From positions 124,001 to 188,000 of the forward strand of contig CAZFSS010000004.1 of the NCBI GenBank assembly GCA_964521715.1: a DNA stretch of 64,000 nucleotides, in the 5' to 3' direction. The stretch comes from DAOVRD01 sp964521715. GTDB taxonomy: Bacteria; Planctomycetota; Brocadiia; SM23-32. Positions within the stretch are counted from its first letter, which is position 1. Each line of letters begins with the position of its first letter. The position numbers and the translations under genes were made by a program. Shown piece by piece: positions 8,030 through 16,559 of the stretch. The notes under the pieces were generated by a model, which saw only the letters and a program-made list of their open reading frames with translations, was not told the origin of the DNA and did no database searches.

Positions 8030-9598
8030 ATGAGCGATGCGTGCATGGTGACGGTGCGGACGGCGGACGCCGTGCAGACCCGGTTCGCGGGCGTGGGATT
8101 CCACGTCTCCCACCACCTGCACGCGGTCGGCAAGGAGCACTTCGAGCAGGTGATCGGCAAGCGATGGCGTGAGTTGAACCCGTCGTTCGCGCGGCTCACG
8201 CACATGCAGGGCGCCGGCCGGGACGGGCTGGACACGCTGGCCGAGCAACTGCTGCAACTGAAGCGGACCGGGACGGAAGCCTACCTGGCCACATGGGACC
8301 CCGAGGACGCGCCGGAAGGCCCCGCGCGAGCGGCCTACGCGAAGCGGATCGTCGACCAGCTCGAGTATTTCATCCGCGAGCGGGGCGCCTCCAACGTCAG
8401 GCACTATTGCATGACGAACGAGCTGACGCTGCACAGGTGGGCCGACATGGTCGGCGACATGCCCAGGTTCCGGGACTACCACCGGCACCTCTTCGCCGAA
8501 CTGCAAAGGCGCAGGCTGGACGTCCGGCTCCTCGCTTCCGACGCGTCGCCCGTTGAGAACTGGCACACGATCGAGTGGGCCGCCGAGAACATGGACGACG
8601 TCACCGGCATCTACGGAGGGCACCATTACATCAACAGCTTCTCGCTGGATGACCCGGAGCTCTATCCGTGGTTCCTGTCGAAGCTGAAGTGGGGCGCCGG
8701 CATCGCCCGAAGGCGGGGCAAGGACTTCATCCTCGGCGAGTTCGGCTGCAAACAGGACGGAAGCGTCAGAGACGGCATCAAGATGGACGTCTGCATCTAC
8801 TTCGGCACGCCGCAGGAGCCCATGGTTGGCATCCAGATGGCGGAAGCCGTCATCGCGGCCCTCAACGCCGGCGTCTACGCCCTGGGCAACTGGACCTTCA
8901 CGGACTACCCGGACGAGTATCGCGACGACTACGTCAACAAGTGGGGCACGTTCAGGTGGATCGGCAGCGATTACTCCACGCGCGCGCATTACTACGCGTA
9001 CGGCCTGCTGACCAGGTTCTTCCGCGGCCCGGCCACCGTGTTCGCCGTGGGGAGCGGCGACCCCCTCGTCCGGGCGGCAGCCGTGCGCCATCATGACGCG
9101 GGCACCTGGTCCGTCGTCCTGCTCAGCCGACGGGATGACGACGTCCGGATCGACCTTGCCGTCGACCACGGCGCGCCGGAAGCGCCGCTCCGCAAGTACG
9201 TCTACGATCCGGAGGACGTCCCCTTCCACCCCTTCGGCGATCTCCAACAACCCGAAGGCAAGCTGGCGCTCGTGGACGGCCGGCTCAGCGACGAGCTGGC
9301 GGCCGGGACGCTCGTAGTCTACACGACTGCCTACGACGAACGGCGGCCCTCCGCCGTCCGGCGGCTGAAGGTCGAGGCGCGCGCCGAGGGCGGAAACTAC
9401 CTCACCTGGCGCCCGAACCCGGAGCCGGGCCTCTGCTACTACAGGATCCATGGTTCGGCGGTGCCGGGCTTCGCGCCGAGCGTGCACAATCAGGTCGGGA
9501 CGACCGTCGCCACGGACTTCACCGACCGCGAGCCGGCGGGGGCGTGCCGCTACAAGGTCGTGGCCGTGGACCGGTCCGGGAACTCCGGCCCGTCATAG
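8030..9598 (+). CDS. TIM-barrel glycoside hydrolase-like protein with C-terminal beta domains
   Basis: A 522-residue protein. The first about 350 residues look like a clan GH-A barrel: an NE pair at N130-E131 (MTNELTL) fits the acid/base, and E237 (ILGEFGC) fits the nucleophile. It is followed by a beta-sandwich (about 340-430) and a C-terminal fibronectin III-like domain ending in YKVVAVDRSGNSGPS. No signal peptide is present, so it is probably cytoplasmic, acting on short or imported glycans. The ATG at 8030 follows GGGGAG. I cannot place it in a numbered GH family; GH39- or GH5-like enzymes are the nearest impression. Confidence 0.65.
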   Translation: MSDACMVTVRTADAVQTRFAGVGFHVSHHLHAVGKEHFEQVIGKRWRELNPSFARLTHMQGAGRDGLDTLAEQLLQLKRTGTEAYLATWDPEDAPEGPARAAYAKRIVDQLEYFIRERGASNVRHYCMTNELTLHRWADMVGDMPRFRDYHRHLFAELQRRRLDVRLLASDASPVENWHTIEWAAENMDDVTGIYGGHHYINSFSLDDPELYPWFLSKLKWGAGIARRRGKDFILGEFGCKQDGSVRDGIKMDVCIYFGTPQEPMVGIQMAEAVIAALNAGVYALGNWTFTDYPDEYRDDYVNKWGTFRWIGSDYSTRAHYYAYGLLTRFFRGPATVFAVGSGDPLVRAAAVRHHDAGTWSVVLLSRRDDDVRIDLAVDHGAPEAPLRKYVYDPEDVPFHPFGDLQQPEGKLALVDGRLSDELAAGTLVVYTTAYDERRPSAVRRLKVEARAEGGNYLTWRPNPEPGLCYYRIHGSAVPGFAPSVHNQVGTTVATDFTDREPAGACRYKVVAVDRSGNSGPS

Positions 9599-9632
9599 GC
9601 ACGCCGCCGGCGCGAAGGCAGGCGGAGGCCGC

Positions 9633-10949
9633 ATGAGCATCTTCAAGGCGTGTGACATACGCGGCGCCTACCCCGACGAACTCCACGAGCGGACGGCTGA
9701 GGCGATCGGCCGGGCCATCGGTTCCGAGCTGGCCGGCGGGGACTGCGTGCTCGGCGGCGACCTGCGGCCCAGCACGCCTTCGCTGAAGGGCGCCGTCTGC
9801 CGCGGCCTCCTCGCCACGGGGGCAGACGTCCTCGACGTGGGGACGGTGCCGACGCCCGTCGCCTATTGGGCCAGGAGGGAGCTCGGAACGCGGGGAGTCG
9901 CCGTCGTCACGGCATCGCACAACCCGCCCCGGTACAACGGAATCAAGTTTGCGCTCGGCGAGGAGCCGGTCACGCCCGAAGGCATCGACGAAGTGCGGCG
10001 GCGCGTGGAGGAAAGCGATTTCCGGGCCGGCCGCGGCCGGCGGACCGAGCACGGCGTCAAGGCGGACTACCTGGACTGGCTCCGCCGGCGGTTTGAGGCG
10101 ACGGGCCGTGGAATGCCTGTGCTGCTCGACGCAGGGAACGGCTCCGGGTCGGAGTGGGCGCCGGAGGCGTTCCGGACGGCGGGCTACGAGGTCCATGAGC
10201 TCTTCTGCGAGCCGGACGGCCGGTTCCCCAACAGGTCGCCCAATCCGACCGAACCGGGCGCGCTGGACGCCGCCGGCGAGGCGACCCGCTGCGCGGGCGC
10301 GGGCCTGGGCGTCTGCTTCGACGGCGATGCGGACCGCGCCGTGTTCCTGGACGAGCGCGGCGACTACGTCCCCGCCGAGGAAGCGCTGATCCTGCTGGCG
10401 CGAGAGGCGCTCAAGAACGAGCCGGGGGCGGCCATCGTCTATGACCTGAAGAGCACCCGGGTCCTGCCGCAGGAGATACGGCGCGCCGGCGGCCGTGCCG
10501 TCATGGAAAGGTCCGGGTACTCCTTCATCAAGAGGCGTCTCATGCAGGAAGACGCGCCGCTGGCGGCCGAGGCCAGCGGGCACTTCTTCTTCCGGGAGCT
10601 GGCGGGCGACGACGGCATCTACGCGGGGCTCAGGATGGCGCAATTGCTGGCCGCCACGGGGCAGCCGCTCTCCGAGCTGCGGGACACCATACCGCCGTGC
10701 TTCATCAGCGAGGACATCCGCATCCCGCGCCCGGCGGGCGACGCGCAAGCCGTAGTCGAGCGCCTGCGGCGCGCGTTCGCCGATCATCCGCAGGACCACA
10801 CGGACGGCGTGCGCGTCGAGTTCGACGGCGGCTGGGCCCTCTGCCGCGCCAGCGTCACCGAGCCTGCCGTCACCGTGCGGGTGGAGGGCGACAGCCCGGG
10901 GCGAATGGCCGAGCTCCGCCAGGTCATCCTGGCCGCCATCCCCGACTGA
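9633..10949 (+). CDS. Phosphomannomutase/phosphoglucomutase (alpha-D-phosphohexomutase)
   Basis: A 438-residue enzyme moving phosphate between C1 and C6 of a hexose. All four active-site elements are intact: the phosphoserine loop TASHNP (S95), the magnesium loop DGDADR (D230, D232, D234), the sugar-binding loop EASGHFFF, and the phosphate-binding RASVTEP near the C-terminus. The ATG at 9633 is preceded by GGAGG, and the protein starts straight into the conserved FKACDIRG. Last gene of the cluster that starts with the amidohydrolase. It is the active counterpart of the degenerate homologue at 35114-36649. Choice between mannose, glucose or glucosamine phosphate cannot be made from sequence alone. 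Confidence 0.92.
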   Translation: MSIFKACDIRGAYPDELHERTAEAIGRAIGSELAGGDCVLGGDLRPSTPSLKGAVCRGLLATGADVLDVGTVPTPVAYWARRELGTRGVAVVTASHNPPRYNGIKFALGEEPVTPEGIDEVRRRVEESDFRAGRGRRTEHGVKADYLDWLRRRFEATGRGMPVLLDAGNGSGSEWAPEAFRTAGYEVHELFCEPDGRFPNRSPNPTEPGALDAAGEATRCAGAGLGVCFDGDADRAVFLDERGDYVPAEEALILLAREALKNEPGAAIVYDLKSTRVLPQEIRRAGGRAVMERSGYSFIKRRLMQEDAPLAAEASGHFFFRELAGDDGIYAGLRMAQLLAATGQPLSELRDTIPPCFISEDIRIPRPAGDAQAVVERLRRAFADHPQDHTDGVRVEFDGGWALCRASVTEPAVTVRVEGDSPGRMAELRQVILAAIPD

Positions 10950-11028
10950 CCGGTCGCCTGCTCTTGCTCTTACTCCCGCCCCGCCAGTGGGCAGGCAAGC
11001 GTACAGCGGGCAAGCGTTGTTCGTCGTT

Positions 11029-11060
11029 ACTGGCAACTGACCACTGACCACTGGCAACTG
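11029..11060. repeat. Short direct-repeat cluster
   Basis: ACTGGCAACTG occurs at 11029-11039 and again at 11050-11060, separated by ACCACTGACC. It lies in the 199-bp gap between two convergent operons, which otherwise shows no gene. Similar repetitive filler occurs in other genomes; no function is claimed. Confidence 0.6.
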
Positions 11061-11148
11061 CTGTTATCGCTCCTGCTCCTGTTCCGCAAGGACGAGGGCG
11101 GGAACGAGGGAAGGAACGAGGCAGGCGGGAGGCGACCCGCGAAGGCGC

Positions 11149-11625
11149 CTATTTCAGGATGATGTCCGCGCCGGTCATGACCCTCTCGCAGTACTGGCAC
11201 CGGAGCGTGGGAGGGCCGGTCGCGATGACCTCGAAGCTGGTGCTGACGGCCTGCTGGTTGGTCACGCATTGGGGGTTGAAGCAGCGCACGATGCCCTCGA
11301 CCTTGCTGGGCAGTTGGACCTTGCGCTTCTCAACGACGCGGTAGTCCTTGATGATGTTCAGCGTCGCCTGCGGGGCGATGAGGGCGATCTTGTTGACTTC
11401 CTGCGAGGTCAGCTCGCGGCTCTCGATCTTGATGATGCCCTTCTTGCCGACCTTGCTGCTCGGCAGGTTCATGCCGACCAGGACCATCTCATCGCCGTGC
11501 TCCAGGCGCAGGATCTCGGCCACCTTGAAGGTCGCGTCGTTCTCGATGTGGTCTATGACGGTCCCATCGCGTATGGCCGTGACCTTCAGCTCCTGGCGCC
11601 TGGCTCCTTGAGCGCTCATGCTCAT
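11149..11625 (-). CDS. pyrI: Aspartate carbamoyltransferase regulatory chain
   Basis: A 158-residue PyrI, close to the usual 150-155. It binds ATP, CTP and UTP and tunes the PyrB catalytic trimers in the pyrimidine pathway. The four zinc cysteines at the contact with PyrB are C115, C120, C143 and C146 (CFNPQC and CQYC). The N-terminal nucleotide-binding half is recognisable (GTVIDHI, LVGMNLPSSKVGKKGIIKI). Its ATG overlaps the pyrB stop as ATGA, so the two are translationally coupled; a second ATG two codons later is an alternative. Confidence 0.95.
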   Translation of the reverse strand: MSMSAQGARRQELKVTAIRDGTVIDHIENDATFKVAEILRLEHGDEMVLVGMNLPSSKVGKKGIIKIESRELTSQEVNKIALIAPQATLNIIKDYRVVEKRKVQLPSKVEGIVRCFNPQCVTNQQAVSTSFEVIATGPPTLRCQYCERVMTGADIILK

Positions 11626-12542
11626 GCCTTTCCCAGCACCATGGCCAGCAGCGCTTGCCGGACGGGGACGCCGTTCCTGGCCTGTTCGAAGTAGACGGCG
11701 TAGGGCGTTTCGTCGAGGTCCGGCGAAAGCTCGTCCACCCGCGGCAGCGGATGCATGATGCGCAGCTCGTCTTTCACCCCGCACCTCTCAAGCAGGGCGC
11801 GGCCGATCCGATACGCTCCCTTCACGCGCTCGTACTCCATGCTGTCCGCGAACCGCTCCTGCTGAATGCGCGTACAATAGAGAATATCGAAGGTTGGCAG
11901 CAGGCCGGGCAGGTCCTCGGACTCCTCGCACCGCACGCCGGCCGCATTGAGTTCCCTCAGGAGATCCGAAGGGACGGCCAGCGTCGGCGGCGAGACGAAG
12001 ACCTGTCGGCAGTCGAACCTGCTCAGCGCCGTGGCGAGGGAATGGACGGTCCGGCCGTACTTCAGGTCGCCCACGAAACCCACGGTCAGCCCGTCTATCC
12101 GACCGCGGACCTTCTGGATGGTGTAAAGGTCCAGGAACGTCTGCGTGGGATGCTGGTTGGCGCCGTCACCGGCATTGATGACCGGCAGGCCGGATATCTC
12201 GGCCGCCAGCCTCGCCGCGCCCTCCCACGGATGGCGCAGCGCGATGACGTCGCAGTAGCCGGCCACGATGCGGATCGCGTCGCTGAGGGACTCCCCCTTC
12301 TTGAACGAGGACTGCTCGGGATCGCCAAAGTCCAGCACCTGCCCGCCCAGCTTCAGCATGGCGGAGGCGAAGCTGAGTCGGGTCCGCGTCGAGGGCTCCA
12401 GGAACATGGTGCCCAGCACCTTGCCCGCCAGCAGGCCGTAATGATCTGCGTCCTCCATCTGCCGGGCGACCGAGAGCACCTGGAGGATCTGCTCCCGGTC
12501 GAAGTCGCGGATGCTGATCACGCTGCCGATCTGGCCTGCCAT
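11622..12542 (-). CDS. pyrB: Aspartate carbamoyltransferase catalytic chain
   Basis: A 306-residue enzyme joining carbamoyl phosphate and aspartate in the first committed step of pyrimidine synthesis. Carbamoyl-phosphate-binding STRTR is residues 51-55, HPTQ is 131-134, GDLKYGRTVHSL marks the domain hinge, and HPLPRVDEL the aspartate/carbamoyl-phosphate loop. The ATG at 12542 is preceded by a G-rich site, about 85 nt downstream of a strong promoter. It forms an operon with pyrI. Confidence 0.96.
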   Translation of the reverse strand: MAGQIGSVISIRDFDREQILQVLSVARQMEDADHYGLLAGKVLGTMFLEPSTRTRLSFASAMLKLGGQVLDFGDPEQSSFKKGESLSDAIRIVAGYCDVIALRHPWEGAARLAAEISGLPVINAGDGANQHPTQTFLDLYTIQKVRGRIDGLTVGFVGDLKYGRTVHSLATALSRFDCRQVFVSPPTLAVPSDLLRELNAAGVRCEESEDLPGLLPTFDILYCTRIQQERFADSMEYERVKGAYRIGRALLERCGVKDELRIMHPLPRVDELSPDLDETPYAVYFEQARNGVPVRQALLAMVLGKA

Positions 12543-12632
12543 GTGTCAGGCGACCCCCCTTTCGGTTCCTGCGCGCGGGCACAGGGGATGCGGGCGAAGG
12601 CGCACGCGACGTCCCCGCGGCGCGCCGGCCGG

Positions 12633-12660
12633 ATTATAACCCAAAGCCGCCGCTTTGCAA
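12633..12660 (-). promoter_or_regulatory. Predicted promoter of pyrBI
   Basis: TTGCAA, 16-bp spacer, perfect TATAAT on the minus strand. The spacer holds a small hairpin-like sequence (AAAGC-CGCC-GCTTT on the plus strand). No pyrimidine-attenuator-type terminator or U-tract was seen in the leader of about 85 nt. Confidence 0.65.
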
Positions 12661-12808
12661 TCCCGCCCCGCAGGCCACAGGGGACCGGCGCAAGCGCGCG
12701 GCAGGCCCACCGGGGTCAGGAGTCAGCGCCGCCCCCCTGCCAGAACTCCTTCTCCCTGAACTCGTCGGCAATCTGTACCATGCCTGTGGGGGCCGGAAGG
12801 GGGAGCGG

Positions 12809-13879
12809 CTACTCCTCGACCGTTGCCTCCTGGGCCGCCTTGACGACCAGGTCGCCGACCTCCTGGGTGCTGTAGCCCATCTTGCCGGCGGCGAGGTTCC
12901 TCACCTTGTTGGCCGTCACCCACATGACGGCTTTCTCCACGCGCTCGGCGGAGCGCGTCTCGCCCAGCTCGGTCAGCATCATGCCCACGGCGCAGATGGC
13001 GGCCAGCGGGTTGATCACGTTCTTGCCCGCGTACTTGGGGGCGCTGCCTCCGATCGGCTCGAACATGGAGACGCCCTCGGGATTGATGTTGGCCCCGGCG
13101 GCTATGCCCATGCCGCCCTGGATCATCGCGCCCAGGTCGGTGATGATGTCGCCGAACATGTTGCAGGTGACGATGGTGTCGAACCGCTCGGGGTTCTTGA
13201 TCATCCACATGCAGGTGGCGTCGACGTGGGCGTAGTCGCGCTCGATGTCGGGGTACTCCTCCCCCACCTCCTGAAACGCGCGCCACCACAGGTCGTGCGC
13301 GTAGGTGAGCACGTTCGTCTTGGCGCAGAGGGTGAGGCGCTTCTCGTCATCCCGTCCGCGGCAGTACTCGTAGGCGTACCGGATGCAGCGTTCCACGCCG
13401 AACCGCGTGTTCACCATCTCCTGGATGGCCACCTCGTTCGGCGTGCCTTTGTACGTGAAGCCGCCGCTGCCCGTGTAGAGGCCCTCGTTGTTCTCCCTGA
13501 CGATGACGAAGTCGATGTCTTCCGGGCCCTTGTACTTCAGGGGGCAATCGACGCCGGGGAAGAGCTTCACGGGACGCAGGTTGATGTACTGCTGGAGTTC
13601 GAAGCGGAGCCTCAGCAGCAGGCCTTTCTCGAGGATTCCCGGTGCCACGTCGGGATGCCCGACCGCTCCCAGGTAGATGGCGTCGTAGCTGCGGAACTCG
13701 TCGAGGGCGGCATCCGGCAGCACCTCGCCGGTCGCAAGGTAATGCTCGCCGCCGAAGCCGTACTCGACCGTCTCGCAGTCGAACCCGTCGATCTCACTGA
13801 CGGCGCTGAGGACCTTCAGGCCTTCCCTGACGACCTCCGGTCCGGTGCCGTCTCCCGGTATGACGGCTATCTTGTACAT
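12809..13879 (-). CDS. leuB: Isocitrate/isopropylmalate dehydrogenase family (3-isopropylmalate dehydrogenase-like)
   Basis: A 356-residue beta-decarboxylating dehydrogenase. Visible are IPGDGTGPEVV at the N-terminus, the substrate-binding RLRFELQQYINLRP segment, VRENNEGLYTG, the catalytic K/D region with HVDATCMWMI and CNMFGDIITDLGA, and the NAD-binding EPIGGSAPKYAGKN. This variant is close to the LeuB-like branch seen in some anaerobes; homoisocitrate or tartrate dehydrogenase are alternatives. ATG 13879 (MYKIAVIPGDG) has an AGGGGTGG site. No other leu gene is in the window. Confidence 0.85.
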   Translation of the reverse strand: MYKIAVIPGDGTGPEVVREGLKVLSAVSEIDGFDCETVEYGFGGEHYLATGEVLPDAALDEFRSYDAIYLGAVGHPDVAPGILEKGLLLRLRFELQQYINLRPVKLFPGVDCPLKYKGPEDIDFVIVRENNEGLYTGSGGFTYKGTPNEVAIQEMVNTRFGVERCIRYAYEYCRGRDDEKRLTLCAKTNVLTYAHDLWWRAFQEVGEEYPDIERDYAHVDATCMWMIKNPERFDTIVTCNMFGDIITDLGAMIQGGMGIAAGANINPEGVSMFEPIGGSAPKYAGKNVINPLAAICAVGMMLTELGETRSAERVEKAVMWVTANKVRNLAAGKMGYSTQEVGDLVVKAAQEATVEE

Positions 13880-13932
13880 GGCCACCCCTGGTGCAAGAGC
13901 GATGAACTGAAGCGCAGAGCCCGTAACGAGCA

Positions 13933-13961
13933 AGGTTACCCCGCCCGTGCCGAAAAGTCAA
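13933..13961 (-). promoter_or_regulatory. Predicted promoter of leuB-like gene
   Basis: TTGACT, 17-bp spacer, TAACCT on the minus strand, about 55 bp upstream of the start codon. Confidence 0.5.
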
Positions 13962-13978
13962 AACCAGCCCGCCCTCCC

Positions 13979-14023
13979 GTGCCTGCACCCTCGGTGCCTG
14001 CACCCTCGGTGCCTGCACCCTCG
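13979..14023. repeat. Three tandem 15-bp repeats
   Basis: Three exact copies of GTGCCTGCACCCTCG in the intergenic region between the divergent leuB-like gene and the ankyrin gene. They lie just upstream of the leuB-like promoter; the sequence does not look coding. Confidence 0.85.
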
Positions 14024-14146
14024 TCTCCTTTGCGACGACGAGGACGCGAACGGGGGGACAGGCCTTGCCGATGTCCATTCCCGTCGCGCGGTGTGGCGCC
14101 CGCGTGGTAAACTGCGAGCAGGTGGATTTCACGACAGGAGAGCGCC

Positions 14147-16420
14147 TTGTCGTTGATGCACGCCAGGCTCCGGACTGATTTGTCGGCGGCATGTCGCATG
14201 GGACCGCTGTGCGGTCCGCCCGCCCACCGGGCGCGGGCAGCCGCGGCGCTGGCCGCCCTCCTTGCGCTCGCGACGGTCCTGGGACCGGCACGCACCAGTC
14301 TGGCCGAGGCAGGCGAGGACCAGGGCGCGGCCGCCGAGGCAGCTTCCGTCAGGGACCTGGCCTTCGAAGCCGCGCACGCGGGCCACGCGGGAGAGCTGCG
14401 GGCGCTCATCGAGCGGGAACCGGGCCTGCTGGCGGCCGAAGGGGGCCTGCTGCTTGCGACGGCGGCCAGCGAGGGCCACGCGGAAGTGGTTCGCACCCTC
14501 CTCGACCTGGGTCTCGACGCGCGCGGGGAACGCCGCTCGTCATCCATGGCGCTCTATTTCGCCGCGTGGCATGGCCATGAGGACGTTGTGAACGTGCTTC
14601 TGAACGCGGGGGCGGCGGTCAGTCCCACGGCGCAGGGCGTGCCGTCCCCCCTGATCGGTGCGGCCAAGGGCGGCCACATGGCCATGGTGCAGCTGCTGCT
14701 GGACCTGGGGGCCGATGCGAATGCGGAGGGGGTGTCAGGCTCAACGCCCCTCCACTACGCGGCGACCGCGGGGCACACGGAACTGGTCCGCCTCCTCGTC
14801 TCGCGAGGCGCCGAAGCTGGCCGTGCGAACGGCCTGGGGTCCACGCCCCTGCACTACGCCGCCCGGGGAGGCCACACGGAGACGGCACTGGCTTTGCTCG
14901 CACTGGGAGCGGATGCCAGCGCCGGCGACCGCAAGCAGATGACGCCGCTGCACGAAGCGGCGGAGGCCGGCCACGTGGAGACAGCACGCGTGCTGCTGAA
15001 TCGCGGCGCAGAGATCGAGGCCGCCACGACGTCCGGCTACACGCCCCTGCACATAGCCGCCGGGAACGGGCACCGGGAGATCGTGCACCTGCTGCTGAGC
15101 AAGGGCGCCAAGCCAAACGCGGCCAGCGAGGCGGGCCACACCGCCCTGCACCTGGCCGCTCGCTTCGGCCACGCGGAGTGCGCCGAGGAGCTCATTCAAG
15201 GCCGCGCCAACATCGAGGCCCGCACGGAAAACGACAAGACCCCGCTGACCATCGCCGGCGACCTTGATCACTGGGACGTGGCAGGCGTGCTGCTTGCGCA
15301 CGGCGCGCAGTTCGACTGGCGGACGGACCGGGGGCGCGCCTTGTTCTGCAGCGCGGCCGGACTGGCGTCCAGTCCGACCCTCGAGCTCATCCTGGCAGGG
15401 GGCGCAGAGGCGGACGCACCGTCGCCCCGGGGCACCCCTCTGATGTCCGCCGCAGAGCACGGGAGCACGGATGCCATTCGCCTGCTGCTCTCGCGCGGGG
15501 CGAGCGTCGCTTCCCGCAACGCGCAGGAAGAGACGCCCTTAATGAAGGGCGCACAGGCCCAAAGCCCCGACGCGACGCAGCTCCTGCTGGAGGCCGGCGC
15601 GGACGTCAAAGCACGCAATGTCGACGGGATGACGGCGTTGCACTTCGCCACGGAGCTCGGGCGACTCCCGACCGTGGAGGTCCTGCTCGCAGCCGGCGCC
15701 GATCCCGACGCCAGCATGAACGACGGCAACACGCCGTTGCACAGCGCCGCGCGTGAAGGAAACGTGGAGATAGCCGAACATCTCCTCGCCCGGGGCGCGG
15801 ACCTCAACGCGCTGAACGCCCAGGGCCGCAGCCCGCTCCACGTGGCGGCCCAGTGGGGGCGGACGGGCATGTTCGAGTTCCTGGCGGGCAAGGGGGCCCT
15901 GCACGACCTCCACACGGCCGTCTTCGCCGGCGACGTGGAAGCCGTGCGAGCAGTGGTCGAAGAGCAGCCGGAATCCGTCCGCGCAGTGTCCCGTCTGAGA
16001 CAGACGCCCCTGCACTGGGCGGCCCGGTTCGGCAACGCCTCGATCGCAGAGATCCTTCTAGCGAACGGCGCCGAAGTCGACGCACGGGACCAGAAGGGGA
16101 TGACGGCGCTGCACTGCGCGGCTTCCGCCGGGCACGAGGACGTAGTCAAGCTGCTCCTCGCCCGGGGGGCGGACCCGGACGCGCGAGACGGAGCCGGCAA
16201 GACGCCCCTTCACGCGGCCGTGCAGGCGGGGCGCAGGGGCGTTGTCGAGCTTCTCCTTGACGGCGGCGCCAGCGTCAACGCTAGAGGCGCGGGCGGGCGG
16301 ACGCCCCTGGGCCTCGCCTTTGAGCGGAACCGCCGGGCGATCGCCGATCTGCTGCTCGCACGCGGCGCGAGGAGCCGTTTCCCCCAGAGCCTCCCCGACG
16401 AGCCCGGCAGCTCGCAGTGA
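14147..16420 (+). CDS. Exported protein made of about 21 ankyrin repeats
   Basis: A 757-residue protein. After a hydrophobic N-terminal stretch (about residues 28-50, ending in an Ala-rich cleavage-like TSLA-EAG), nearly the whole chain is ankyrin repeats of 33 residues. The usual TPLHxAAxxGHxxxVxxLLxxGA pattern recurs about 21 times; one central unit is shortened to about 25 residues (near FLAGKGALHD). Ankyrin arrays bind proteins; there is no catalytic domain. With a signal sequence it is probably periplasmic or surface-exposed. The start is a TTG with AGGAGAG at good spacing; an ATG at 14156 is the alternative. A second, much smaller ankyrin protein lies at 51215. Confidence 0.87.
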   Translation: MSLMHARLRTDLSAACRMGPLCGPPAHRARAAAALAALLALATVLGPARTSLAEAGEDQGAAAEAASVRDLAFEAAHAGHAGELRALIEREPGLLAAEGGLLLATAASEGHAEVVRTLLDLGLDARGERRSSSMALYFAAWHGHEDVVNVLLNAGAAVSPTAQGVPSPLIGAAKGGHMAMVQLLLDLGADANAEGVSGSTPLHYAATAGHTELVRLLVSRGAEAGRANGLGSTPLHYAARGGHTETALALLALGADASAGDRKQMTPLHEAAEAGHVETARVLLNRGAEIEAATTSGYTPLHIAAGNGHREIVHLLLSKGAKPNAASEAGHTALHLAARFGHAECAEELIQGRANIEARTENDKTPLTIAGDLDHWDVAGVLLAHGAQFDWRTDRGRALFCSAAGLASSPTLELILAGGAEADAPSPRGTPLMSAAEHGSTDAIRLLLSRGASVASRNAQEETPLMKGAQAQSPDATQLLLEAGADVKARNVDGMTALHFATELGRLPTVEVLLAAGADPDASMNDGNTPLHSAAREGNVEIAEHLLARGADLNALNAQGRSPLHVAAQWGRTGMFEFLAGKGALHDLHTAVFAGDVEAVRAVVEEQPESVRAVSRLRQTPLHWAARFGNASIAEILLANGAEVDARDQKGMTALHCAASAGHEDVVKLLLARGADPDARDGAGKTPLHAAVQAGRRGVVELLLDGGASVNARGAGGRTPLGLAFERNRRAIADLLLARGARSRFPQSLPDEPGSSQ

Positions 16421-16460
16421 CGCGCAAGGCAGTCCCGGCCAAAACGCGCTGCGTCGTCCC

Positions 16461-16488
16461 TTGACGCGCGCGGGCGGGCTGGTAAGCT
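16461..16488 (+). promoter_or_regulatory. Predicted promoter of the GH9 gene
   Basis: TTGACG, 16-bp spacer, TAAGCT, about 70 bp upstream of the GH9 start and after the ankyrin stop. Confidence 0.45.
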
Positions 16489-16559
16489 CACCCATTCCAC
16501 GTGACGCGAGGTCGCGCGTCCCGCTTTCACCCGGCGCAGTCGCGCGAGGAGCGAGCCCA

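Noticed and set aside
7021..9487. Minus-strand open frames opposite the aminotransferase and glycosidase
   Set aside because: The plus strand has recognisable DegT and GH motifs with ribosome sites; the minus frames have none.
10950..11148. Possible small genes in the gap between the phosphohexomutase and pyrI
   Set aside because: Short frames there lack ribosome sites and motifs; only the direct-repeat cluster is supported.
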